A DNA stretch of 7,171 bases from Actinomycetota bacterium (GTDB taxonomy: Bacteria > Actinomycetota > Actinomycetes > Mycobacteriales > Mycobacteriaceae). The translations under genes were made by a program, and so were the position numbers. The first letter of the stretch is position 1; each line of letters begins with the position of its first letter. Of this stretch, positions 1 to 6,067 are shown piece after piece. The notes under the pieces were generated by a model, which made no database searches, was not told the DNA's origin, and was given only the letters and a program-made list of their open reading frames with translations. The stretch lies in the NCBI GenBank assembly GCA_005787665.1, contig SYAB01000294.1:1-7171 (forward strand), in the 5' to 3' direction.

Positions 1-471
1 CCAGGTCTTCTGGCCGTTGATGCGGTAACCGCCCTCGTCGGGCTCCGCCCGGCAGCGCAATGAGGCGACATCGGAGCCCGAGCCCGGTTCCGACATCGCC
101 ACCGCCGTCGGCGCACCGGCCACCACGGCGCCGAGGATCTCCTTCTTGAGATCCTCGTCGGCGAAGTTGAGATACATGTGCGCGACGATCAACGTGACAC
201 CGAAGCTGCCCAGCGGGATACGGTTGTAGGCAAGCTCTTCCAGGAACAGGCAGGCGTCGAAGAGCCCCCCGCCCGAGCCCCCGTACTCCTCAGGAATCGA
301 CAGCCCGAGGAATCCGAGATCGGCCATTTTCCGGGCGATCTCCATACTGGTGTGGCTCCGACCGCCATCGGTCAGCGCCAGTCGTTGCTCCCGGGTACCG
401 CACTCCTTGGCGGCGAAGGCGCGCACGGTGCTGACGATTCCGTGCTGTTCGTCGGTCAGGCGCAGGCTCAT
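1..471 (-). CDS. Acyl-CoA dehydrogenase (FadE-type), N-terminal 157 residues; 3' part outside window
   Basis: The visible part is the N-terminal alpha-helical domain and the start of the beta domain of an FAD-dependent acyl-CoA dehydrogenase, the enzyme class that introduces the alpha-beta double bond in acyl-CoA oxidation in the cytoplasm. Residues 1-20 (MSLRLTDEQHGIVSTVRAFA) are the usual family opening. IPEEYGG lies at about 59-65. The ACAD signature MSEPGSGSD at 126-134 is intact and normally contacts FAD and substrate. The reading ends in GYRINGQKTW, the usual strand before the FAD-binding segment. The catalytic Glu and C-terminal helical domain lie beyond the left edge, so activity and chain-length class cannot be judged. 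The ATG at 471 is 22 bp after the stop of the DUF1254 gene; only a weak purine stretch precedes it, which fits an internal operon gene. Mycobacteria carry dozens of FadE paralogues and I cannot assign which this is. Confidence 0.93.
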   Translation of the reverse strand, partial: MSLRLTDEQHGIVSTVRAFAAKECGTREQRLALTDGGRSHTSMEIARKMADLGFLGLSIPEEYGGSGGGLFDACLFLEELAYNRIPLGSFGVTLIVAHMYLNFADEDLKKEILGAVVAGAPTAVAMSEPGSGSDVASLRCRAEPDEGGYRINGQKTW

Positions 472-493
472 CGGATCAGCCCTGTTGTGCTCG

Positions 494-2293
494 TCAGCTG
501 AACCAACGCCGCTCGATGGGCGGGGCCGTCCAGGTTCCGTCCAGGACGGACTCGTCGGGGACGTACATCCGCAGGTACGCGCTGAACCCGCCACCCGCGG
601 GCACCTTCAGCCAGTTCGCGCCGGGGTCTCCGGGGTTGAGCGGAGAGAAGATGATGTCGATCGAACCGTCCGGGCGGTAGACCAACTCGTCGGGGCGACT
701 ACTGCTCACGCTGTACTGCCGGGCGGCGTTCGGGACCAGGTTGCCGTTGCTGTCATAGACCGTCACCGACCAGAACGCGCCGACCGGCGGCTGCTCACCC
801 GGGGCGAAATGCAGGTTGTAGGAACCGATGCCGAAGCCGATGAGGGGGAACAGCCGGCCACCGAGCAGGCCCGCCGAGTAGACCGCCTCTTCCGGGGTGT
901 TGGCCACCAGGCCCACCTCGGCGACGCCGGCCCGCAGCAGGTAGTTGGTCCCGTAGTTACCGATCTCCGGCGGCGGGGTGGACCACCCGCGGCCCTGGAA
1001 GGCCCCGATGTACTGGTTGATGGTGGTCAGCAGCGGCAACAGCGCGGCGGTGGCCCGCACCGCGAGGTCGGCGGCGATCGTCGACAGCAGGCCCAGGTTC
1101 GCATCAGCGACCCGCATCCCCGGACCGACGCCGATCCGGGCCATCGACTCGAGGATGGGAGCGTCGATCGGCGGCGGCGGGTTGAGTTCCATCGCGGCAC
1201 TGATCGCGTCGAGGTAGCCAATTCCGGGCTCCGGTATCGGGATGATCGGGCTGACGGTGCCCCCGGTCGGGCTCAGCGCGTACTGCTTGATCAGTTCGAT
1301 CGCGGCCTGCTGGTCGGCTTCGTTCCCGGCGAGGGTGCGACCCAGGGCGAGCATGCTGCTGTAGGGCACCAGCACGGTCTGCGCTCCGGGAACGTCGGCT
1401 TGCGCTCCGGTCCAGGTGATCGCGTAGGTGCCCGGGCCGAAACCGGTTGTGCGGGAGCCGATATAGGCGGAGACGTTGATGTAGGGATCGGTCAGTTGGA
1501 AGCTGAAGTAACGGTCACCCATGTCCGGGATGGACAGCACCACCGGTCCGTTGCTGAGGTCCAGCTCGGCCAGCGTGTAGAAGGTGTCGGTGTTGGGGCG
1601 CTTGCCCCCACCGATCGCCAGCCAGATCGGGTCGATGTCGGGGTTGGCGAAGCTGGTCAGCGAGTACAGCGTGTTCAGCGTCCCGACCGTCTGCCGTACT
1701 CGTTGATACTCCATCAGCGGATAGCCGTAGATATAGGCCTGCGCGGCCGCGATCGCCGACTGGATCGGTCCGGGGTCGGCGGGGACGGCCGCAGCGGCCC
1801 AGGGCGCCACCGCCTGCGGCGCCGGTAGGGCAGCGCTTGCGGCTTGCTCGCCGACGCCGGCCGCCGGGGCGACTCCTGGGGAGACGCGTGCGGTGCCCGC
1901 GGCCTCGGTGGCGGTCGCCGACGTCTGAGCCGCTGTCCGCAGCGACGAGCGAGCCGGACGAGAAAACCGGCTGGCCGCAGGTTCTTTCACTGCTGGGGCG
2001 GCTGCGACATCGCTGGACGCCGCGGCGGCGTTGGCCGACCTCGCGGCGCCGTTAGCCGTCCGAGTGGCTGCCGACGCCGGGACACGGGCGGGGCGAGAAT
2101 CCCGGCGCGACGTTGCCTTGGCCCCGGGAGTGCGGTCCTGGCCGGCACGGACCGCGCCGCGGTCGCCGCCGGCATCGTCGGCCGCGGCCGTCGCCAGCCC
2201 GGGACCGACGACCAGGGCCGTTCCCACCCCCGCGGCCACGGCTCCCGCGCCCAGAGTCGCCCGCACCCATGTCTGCCGGTTTGCCGCCATCAC
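494..2293 (-). CDS. Exported DUF1254/DUF1214 domain protein with long Ala/Pro/Arg-rich linker
   Basis: A 599-residue protein of unknown biochemical function. Residues 1-38 look like a Sec signal peptide: positive start (NRQTWVR), Gly/Ala/Val core, and ATAAADDA as a likely cleavage site; there is no twin-arginine motif. Residues about 40-175 are a low-complexity Ala/Pro/Arg/Ser stretch, probably disordered. The DUF1254 domain follows at about 185-315 (AYIYGYPLMEYQRVRQT, then KRPNTDTFYTLAELDLS and the IPDMGDRYFSFQLTDPY core). The DUF1214 domain lies at about 485-595 (PPVGAFWSVTVYDSNGNLV, ending VPDESVLDGTWTAPPIERR). The two domains usually occur together, and this one appears to be full length. 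The start is GTG at 2293, with GGAGA 7 nt upstream; an ATG directly after it at 2290 is the alternative (spacing 10). It lies 47 bp after the OCD-family gene and 22 bp before the acyl-CoA dehydrogenase, so all three are probably co-transcribed. The protein should act outside the cytoplasmic membrane. Confidence 0.9.
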   Translation of the reverse strand: MMAANRQTWVRATLGAGAVAAGVGTALVVGPGLATAAADDAGGDRGAVRAGQDRTPGAKATSRRDSRPARVPASAATRTANGAARSANAAAASSDVAAAPAVKEPAASRFSRPARSSLRTAAQTSATATEAAGTARVSPGVAPAAGVGEQAASAALPAPQAVAPWAAAAVPADPGPIQSAIAAAQAYIYGYPLMEYQRVRQTVGTLNTLYSLTSFANPDIDPIWLAIGGGKRPNTDTFYTLAELDLSNGPVVLSIPDMGDRYFSFQLTDPYINVSAYIGSRTTGFGPGTYAITWTGAQADVPGAQTVLVPYSSMLALGRTLAGNEADQQAAIELIKQYALSPTGGTVSPIIPIPEPGIGYLDAISAAMELNPPPPIDAPILESMARIGVGPGMRVADANLGLLSTIAADLAVRATAALLPLLTTINQYIGAFQGRGWSTPPPEIGNYGTNYLLRAGVAEVGLVANTPEEAVYSAGLLGGRLFPLIGFGIGSYNLHFAPGEQPPVGAFWSVTVYDSNGNLVPNAARQYSVSSSRPDELVYRPDGSIDIIFSPLNPGDPGANWLKVPAGGGFSAYLRMYVPDESVLDGTWTAPPIERRWFS

Positions 2294-2300
2294 ACACCCG

Positions 2301-2305
2301 TCTCC
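2301..2305 (-). promoter_or_regulatory. Ribosome binding site GGAGA for the DUF1254 gene
   Basis: GGAGA on the minus strand lies 7 nt before the GTG at 2293 and 10 nt before the ATG at 2290. It is the clearest Shine-Dalgarno on the left side and favours GTG. It contrasts with the leading gene of this operon, which has none. Confidence 0.5.
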
Positions 2306-2340
2306 GTGGTCAACCTCACGACGGATACTACGATCTCCTG

Positions 2341-3300
2341 TCAGGGAAACTCGATGTAGCGGCCCACTCCGGCCGCCGGCGCCCGCTCGAGAATCAGCGC
2401 ACTCAGCGCCACGTCGTCCATCGCGATCCCCATGTTGAGGAACATCCGGCGGCCGGTGGCGGGCACCTCGTACTCGCCGGAGACCACCGCGGCCAGGTGC
2501 GTGTCGGGTGTGGGCAATCCGAAGAAGTACATCGTGTTCGCAACCGATCCGTACTGGCCGAGGTCGTCGACGCAGTAGACCACCGCGTCGTCAAAGGCCC
2601 GCTGCGCCAATGCGTCGTCGTAGTCCACCGGAAGCAGCAGCGCATTGGGGTCGGTATTGAGGCAGTCCAGCTTCGGGTCCAGGGGCACGGTGATGGTGGT
2701 GATCACCAGGTCGGCGCCGGTGACGGCATCCGTCGGCGAGTCGGCGACCCGGGTCACCCGGTCTCCGGCACGGTCGAGCAGGTCCCGGGCCCGGCCCCCG
2801 TTGCGGTCATAGGCCGTGACGTGGGTCAGACCCGGATGGACCTCCAGTGCCACCTCGAGGTGACGGTGGCCCTGAAGTCCGCAGCCGACGATCGCAAGAT
2901 GGTGGGGATCGCCGGGAACGTGCCGCATCGTCACCCCGGAGACTCCGGGCGTCCGCATCTCGGTGATCCAGCCGCCGTCGAGCAGGGCGACCGGGCGCCC
3001 GGTCTCCGGATCGTTCATGATCATCACGCCGTAGATGTAGGGCAGGCCCTTTGCATTGTTCTGCTCGTAGCCGGCCACCCACTTCAGGCCGATCTTGTCC
3101 GACCCGCCGAGATAGGCCGGCATCGCGTGAATGAACGCGTCATCCCCGCGCGAGGTGACCTTCGGCTTGGGCGGGTTCTGCACCAGTCCCAGGGCCTTCT
3201 GCCGGAAGGCGTCCTCGAGGACGTCGATGATCTCGGTCCAGGTCAGGCCGAGGCTGTCGAGATCGGCCCGGTTCAGGACCAGCATCTGGTTTCCGCTCAT
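2341..3300 (-). CDS. Ornithine cyclodeaminase / mu-crystallin family protein
   Basis: A 319-residue cytoplasmic protein of the OCD/mu-crystallin family (PF02423), whose members are NAD(P)-dependent ornithine cyclodeaminases, alanine or opine-type dehydrogenases and ketimine reductases. GLKWV at 71-75 places Lys73 where the family's carboxylate-binding Lys lies. EMRTPGVSG at 114-122 holds the conserved Arg116. The Rossmann motif GCGLQGH is at 139-145, with Asp165-Arg166 after the second strand. LLLPVDYDD at 231-239 puts Asp236 near the catalytic Asp position of OCD. The C-terminal block GIAMDDVALSALILERA is family-typical. The usual RTAA-S motif is changed to RTPGVS, so true ornithine cyclodeaminase activity is doubtful. 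I chose ATG 3300 because the family homology starts there and a TATGGT hexamer lies 6 nt upstream. An in-frame GTG at 3327 and ATG at 3411 are alternatives but would add non-family residues. It leads the leftward operon. Confidence 0.91.
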   Translation of the reverse strand: MSGNQMLVLNRADLDSLGLTWTEIIDVLEDAFRQKALGLVQNPPKPKVTSRGDDAFIHAMPAYLGGSDKIGLKWVAGYEQNNAKGLPYIYGVMIMNDPETGRPVALLDGGWITEMRTPGVSGVTMRHVPGDPHHLAIVGCGLQGHRHLEVALEVHPGLTHVTAYDRNGGRARDLLDRAGDRVTRVADSPTDAVTGADLVITTITVPLDPKLDCLNTDPNALLLPVDYDDALAQRAFDDAVVYCVDDLGQYGSVANTMYFFGLPTPDTHLAAVVSGEYEVPATGRRMFLNMGIAMDDVALSALILERAPAAGVGRYIEFP

Positions 3301-3306
3301 CGCCAA

Positions 3307-3312
3307 ACCATA
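3307..3312 (-). promoter_or_regulatory. Putative -10 box (TATGGT) for leaderless transcription of the OCD-family gene
   Basis: TATGGT fits the mycobacterial TANNNT -10 consensus. It is followed by TTGGCG and then the ATG at 3300, so a start at +1 would give a leaderless mRNA. There is no Shine-Dalgarno before this ATG. A weak -35 match, CTGAAC, lies 17 nt further upstream. This is inferred from spacing only. Confidence 0.5.
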
Positions 3313-3342
3313 GCGTTGAGATGTCACCCGTTCAGATCCATC

Positions 3343-3358
3343 ACCTCGACGGCGAGGT
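3343..3358. promoter_or_regulatory. Perfect inverted repeat in the divergent intergenic region, candidate operator
   Basis: ACCTCG-ACGG-CGAGGT is a perfect 6-bp inverted repeat with a 4-bp spacer, in the non-coding gap between the divergent OCD-family and permease genes. It lies about 43 bp upstream of the OCD-family ATG, just beyond its expected -35 region. The size and dyad are right for a dimeric repressor such as TetR or GntR types, but no regulator gene is in the window. In high-GC DNA, 6-bp arms can arise by chance. Confidence 0.4.
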
Positions 3359-3403
3359 CCCTTCGCCAGTTCAGCCCCGGTGCCGCTGCCGGACTGCGCA
3401 TTG

Positions 3404-3417
3404 CACGACAACTCGTG
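3404..3417. promoter_or_regulatory. Second inverted repeat, overlapping the expected -35 region of the permease promoter
   Basis: CACGA-CAAC-TCGTG is a perfect 5-bp inverted repeat with a 4-bp spacer. It ends 16 bp before the putative -10 box of the permease gene, so a bound protein would cover the -35 zone. Its spacer length equals that of the repeat at 3343-3358, although the arm sequences differ. It is a candidate operator only. Confidence 0.35.
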
Positions 3418-3433
3418 GTCTCACAGACGCTGT

Positions 3434-3439
3434 TAGCCT
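3434..3439 (+). promoter_or_regulatory. Putative -10 box (TAGCCT) for leaderless transcription of the permease gene
   Basis: TAGCCT fits TANNNT and is separated from the ATG at 3446 by exactly 6 nt (GATCCG). No Shine-Dalgarno is seen before this ATG, and the preceding bases give no good TTGACA-like -35. The geometry matches the hexamers before the OCD-family and DoxX genes. Confidence 0.45.
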
Positions 3440-3445
3440 GATCCG

Positions 3446-4975
3446 ATGGCGGCCGGGGCCGAGGCGCGGTTCACCCACGTCTTCACCTCGCACTGGCCGG
3501 TTTTCGCGACGCTGGCCGGCATCATCGCGGTCATCGCGGTGATCGCACGGCTTCGCCGCCCCGACGGCGGCGGCGACGACGTCGCCATCTCCGAAGTGGT
3601 TGGTTGGGCCGCGGTTCTGCTAGTGCCGCCCGTGCTGTACGTCGCCGCCTTCGCGGCGGGCTTCAGCGTTCCGTCCTCGATGTTCGCCGCGATGCTCGGA
3701 CTCGCCGTGCTGTTCTGGGTGTTCGGGCTGGTCGACGAATTCGTCCCCGCACTCGTCGCCGTCGTCGCAGCTCTCATCGTCGGCCTGGCTCCGCCAGAGG
3801 TCGCGCTGGCGGGTTTCTCGTCGCCCTCGCTGCTGCTCTTGCTGGGGGTGTACGCGCTGGCGGCGGTGATCAGCGCCTCCGGCCTCAGCTACCGCCTGAT
3901 GCTTCGACTGCTGCTGCGCCTGCCGGACAAGGCGGTGTGGCATCAGGTCACCCTGCTGGGATCCGGCTCCGCGCTGTCCCCGCTAATGCCCTCTACCAAC
4001 GCCCGGATGTCGCTGCTGATGCCGGTGTACAAGGACATGGTCAACGGACTGCGGTTACCGCCGCGTGGCTCGGCCCGCACGGCACTGCTGGTCGCCATGT
4101 TCGGTGGCGCGCTGCTGTTCTCACCGATGATGGTGACCAGCAAGGCGTCCAACATCGCCGCACTCAGTCTGCTGCCGGCTCAGGTTCAGTCCGAATTCAG
4201 CGGCCTGTTCTGGTTGGTGGCGGCGGCGGTTGCGGCGGTGGGTGTGACGGTGATCCATCTGTTGCTGGTTCCGCGGCTGTTCCCGACCGGTGCGGAATCT
4301 CCGTTGCCGCGCGATCAGATCGAAAAAAGCCTGCGCGACATGGGTCCGCTCAATCCGAAGGAGTGGGTCGCGGCGGGAGGATTCCTTTTCTTCCTTGTGG
4401 GCAGCGCAACGGTGAGCTGGCATCACGTCAAACCGGCATATCTGGCCGGATGCGTGCTGCTCGCACTTCTGCTCACCGGGGTGCTGGCGCGCAAGGACTT
4501 TCAGCGCCAGTTGGACTGGCCGATGATCTTCTTCCTCCTCGGCATCGAAAGCCTGATGCGGATCATGAACCATCTGGGCCTGGCCCAGGCGCTCGCCCGT
4601 TCGGCGGATCACGCGTTCGACTTCATCGACGGCCGGATCGTCGTGTTCATCCTGGTAGCGCTGGCCGTCACCCTCGCCGTGCGACTGGTTCTGCCGGTGA
4701 CCGCCGGCATGCTGACCGCGGCGATCGTGCTGCTGCCTGTCGCGGCGACGCAGGGTATTCATCCGTGGATCTGCGTCTTCTGCGCGGCCATCTTCAGTGA
4801 CATCTCATTCTTCCGCCATCAGGGCACCAACGGCATCATCCAGATCCGCGCCGAAGGACTGTTCGACGAGACCGACGAGCGCGGGTTCCATCGCTACAAC
4901 CTGCTGATGAGCCTGGCGCGGGTGATCGTCGTGTTCGCGTCGATCCCGTGGTGGGGATGGTTGGGTCTGATATGA
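3446..4975 (+). CDS. SLC13/DASS-like anion permease (secondary transporter)
   Basis: A 509-residue, very hydrophobic protein with about 11-13 predicted membrane segments and short loops. The layout resembles the divalent anion:sodium symporter (SLC13/DASS) family, which imports dicarboxylates, citrate or sulfate across the cytoplasmic membrane. APPEVALAGFSSPSLLLLLG at about 115-134 and the following SGLSYRLMLRLLLRLP are typical of the family's N-terminal half. LMPSTNARMSLLMP at 180-193 sits where the first substrate-binding SNT motif is expected. LPVTAGMLTAAIVLLP at 416-431 sits where the second is expected. Neither shows the canonical SNT order. The largest soluble loop is about 281-305. The ATG at 3446 directly follows a -10-like box. 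The 3' end overlaps the next start as ATGA, so the binding-protein-like product is probably made in step with it. A related ion-transporter superfamily member is possible; the substrate is unknown. Confidence 0.85.
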   Translation: MAAGAEARFTHVFTSHWPVFATLAGIIAVIAVIARLRRPDGGGDDVAISEVVGWAAVLLVPPVLYVAAFAAGFSVPSSMFAAMLGLAVLFWVFGLVDEFVPALVAVVAALIVGLAPPEVALAGFSSPSLLLLLGVYALAAVISASGLSYRLMLRLLLRLPDKAVWHQVTLLGSGSALSPLMPSTNARMSLLMPVYKDMVNGLRLPPRGSARTALLVAMFGGALLFSPMMVTSKASNIAALSLLPAQVQSEFSGLFWLVAAAVAAVGVTVIHLLLVPRLFPTGAESPLPRDQIEKSLRDMGPLNPKEWVAAGGFLFFLVGSATVSWHHVKPAYLAGCVLLALLLTGVLARKDFQRQLDWPMIFFLLGIESLMRIMNHLGLAQALARSADHAFDFIDGRIVVFILVALAVTLAVRLVLPVTAGMLTAAIVLLPVAATQGIHPWICVFCAAIFSDISFFRHQGTNGIIQIRAEGLFDETDERGFHRYNLLMSLARVIVVFASIPWWGWLGLI

Positions 4976-5988
4976 AACGGCTCTGGAGAAACCTGCTGAT
5001 CGGCGGCTTCCTGCTCGCCTTCATCCTGCTGCTCGGGTTCTTCAACGCCGGGAAGCCACGCATCCTGGTGTTGCACTCGGGTACCCAGGGATCACCCTGG
5101 GTCGAGCAGGTCGACCGCGGAATGCGGCAGGCCCTGGAGCAGAACCGACGCCCGCTGAGCGTGGAATGGAACTACCTGGGGATCGCCGGACCCACCGGGA
5201 GTCGAAACTCCGCGGTCGCCGCCGCCGAGGCGCGCCGCGCCATCGACAGGTTCAAGCCCGACATGCTCATCGCGATCGACGACGAGGCCAACGAGTTGCT
5301 CGCCCGGGACTATGTCGGACGCGAACGACCCGACATCCTCTACGTCTCGATCAACCGGCCTGCCGCCGATTACGGCTACAGCGGTGCTCCCAACGTCTCG
5401 GGTATCGCCGAGACCATGCCGTGGGAAGCGTTGCGGGAAGGTCTTATTCAGATGTTTCCCGGACGGACGCCCACAGTCGCGGTCCTCGGGGTCGACACCG
5501 TGACCGACCGCGCCGAGTTGGCTGATCTCAGCGGGTTCGACTGGGGTCCGGCACAGGTGTCCGAGAAGGCGCTGGTGAGTACGGCGGGCGCATGGCGTGA
5601 GTTCGTCGAACGGGTTGCCGGTGTGGACGCGCTTCTGATCCTCGGAGACCAGGACCTGCCCGATGACGACGGAGTCGTGCGGAGCGCCGCAGAGATGAGC
5701 CGCTGGACACAGGACAACGCCCGGCCCCTGCCGATCGGTACACAGATCGAATTCGTCGCCGGTGGCGGTGCCCTGAGTTTCTCTCCGCCGCCGGATTACT
5801 ACGGGGAGAGTGCCATTCGGCTGGCCCTGGATTGGCTGGATGACCGCTCCACCCCCGGTCCGCCGCCGGCGGTGGAGTCGTCGCACTTCGAGGTGGCGGT
5901 TCGTCAGGAGGCACTGGCGCGCCGCGGGGTCACGCTGCCGCCGATCTACCTCGAGGCGGCACGGGAGAACGGGACCCTGTTTCCCTGA
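4972..5988 (+). CDS. Membrane-anchored ABC-type solute-binding-like protein (PF04392-like)
   Basis: A 338-residue protein. Residues 1-7 are basic (MKRLWRN), followed by one hydrophobic segment at about 8-24. There is no lipobox Cys and no clear cleavage site, so it should stay as an N-terminal anchor with the rest outside the membrane. The remainder reads as a two-lobed periplasmic-binding fold: RILVLHSG at 30-37, FKPDMLIAIDDEANELLAR at 94-112, PDILYVSINRPAAD at 120-133, NVSGIAETM at 141-149, and TPTVAVLGVDTVTDRAEL at 166-183. The C-terminal block (FEVAVRQEALARRGVTLPP, then IYLEAA) closely fits the end of the ABC_sub_bind family, whose members serve ABC importers. No ABC permease or ATPase is present here. 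Start ATG 4972 overlaps the permease stop (ATGA). In-frame ATGs at 4948 and 4957 would put a short stretch before the basic anchor and are less likely. The ligand is unknown. Confidence 0.8.
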   Translation: MKRLWRNLLIGGFLLAFILLLGFFNAGKPRILVLHSGTQGSPWVEQVDRGMRQALEQNRRPLSVEWNYLGIAGPTGSRNSAVAAAEARRAIDRFKPDMLIAIDDEANELLARDYVGRERPDILYVSINRPAADYGYSGAPNVSGIAETMPWEALREGLIQMFPGRTPTVAVLGVDTVTDRAELADLSGFDWGPAQVSEKALVSTAGAWREFVERVAGVDALLILGDQDLPDDDGVVRSAAEMSRWTQDNARPLPIGTQIEFVAGGGALSFSPPPDYYGESAIRLALDWLDDRSTPGPPPAVESSHFEVAVRQEALARRGVTLPPIYLEAARENGTLFP

Positions 5989-6067
5989 ACGAAGGTTTCG
6001 CCGGCGCATGATGCACCTGCCGGGCATTCACAGCCCGTCATCCCGATAGGCGACGTATCGTCGTTTC
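5989..6067 (+). promoter_or_regulatory. Intergenic region with two small inverted repeats and a putative -10 box before doxX-like gene
   Basis: This 79-bp gap holds CGGGC-7 nt-GCCCG (6021-6037) and CGATA-7 nt-TATCG (6044-6060). Neither is followed by a T-run, so an intrinsic terminator is not supported. The hexamer TATCGT (6056-6061) fits TANNNT and lies exactly 6 nt before the ATG at 6068, which suggests a leaderless promoter separating the DoxX/acyl-CoA dehydrogenase pair from the permease operon. The second repeat overlaps this -10 box, so binding there would block transcription. Confidence 0.45.

Noticed and set aside
350..1828. Long plus-strand open frame (492 codons) opposite the DUF1254 gene
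   Set aside because: It is the antisense shadow of a gene with clear domain matches. Its translation is rich in Arg, Gly, Val and Asp without any recognisable family, as expected for the reverse of a high-GC gene.
2325..2330. TAGTAT hexamer on the minus strand as an internal promoter for the DUF1254 gene
   Set aside because: It fits TANNNT and could give a short leader with the GGAGA site, but there is no -35-like sequence at the right distance and the gene is close behind the OCD-family gene. A single hexamer is not enough to call it.
3301..3411. 37-residue N-terminal extension of the OCD-family protein from an ATG at 3411
   Set aside because: The extra residues are polar, do not resemble the family, and would fill the divergent promoter region. 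A -10-like box lies 6 nt before the internal ATG at 3300.
3423..3433. Short dyad ACAG-ACG-CTGT next to the permease -10 box
   Set aside because: Four-bp arms are too short to stand out from chance, and they do not match the two stronger repeats nearby.
2113..3441. Long plus-strand open frame (442 codons) opposite the OCD-family gene
   Set aside because: The minus strand holds a complete OCD-family protein with a Rossmann motif and C-terminal family block. The plus-strand reading has no recognisable domain and crosses the divergent promoter region.
3604..4800. 398-codon plus-strand frame inside the permease gene
   Set aside because: It is an out-of-frame, Arg- and Gly-rich reading of the same DNA. 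The overlapping frame gives a coherent multi-pass membrane protein.
5092..6027. 311-codon minus-strand frame opposite the binding-protein gene
   Set aside because: It has no recognisable domain and an Arg/Gly/Pro-rich composition. The plus-strand product fits a known binding-protein family from end to end.
6021..6037. CGGGC/GCCCG hairpin as a terminator for the permease operon
   Set aside because: The stem is only 5 bp and no T-run follows. It does not meet the criteria for an intrinsic terminator.
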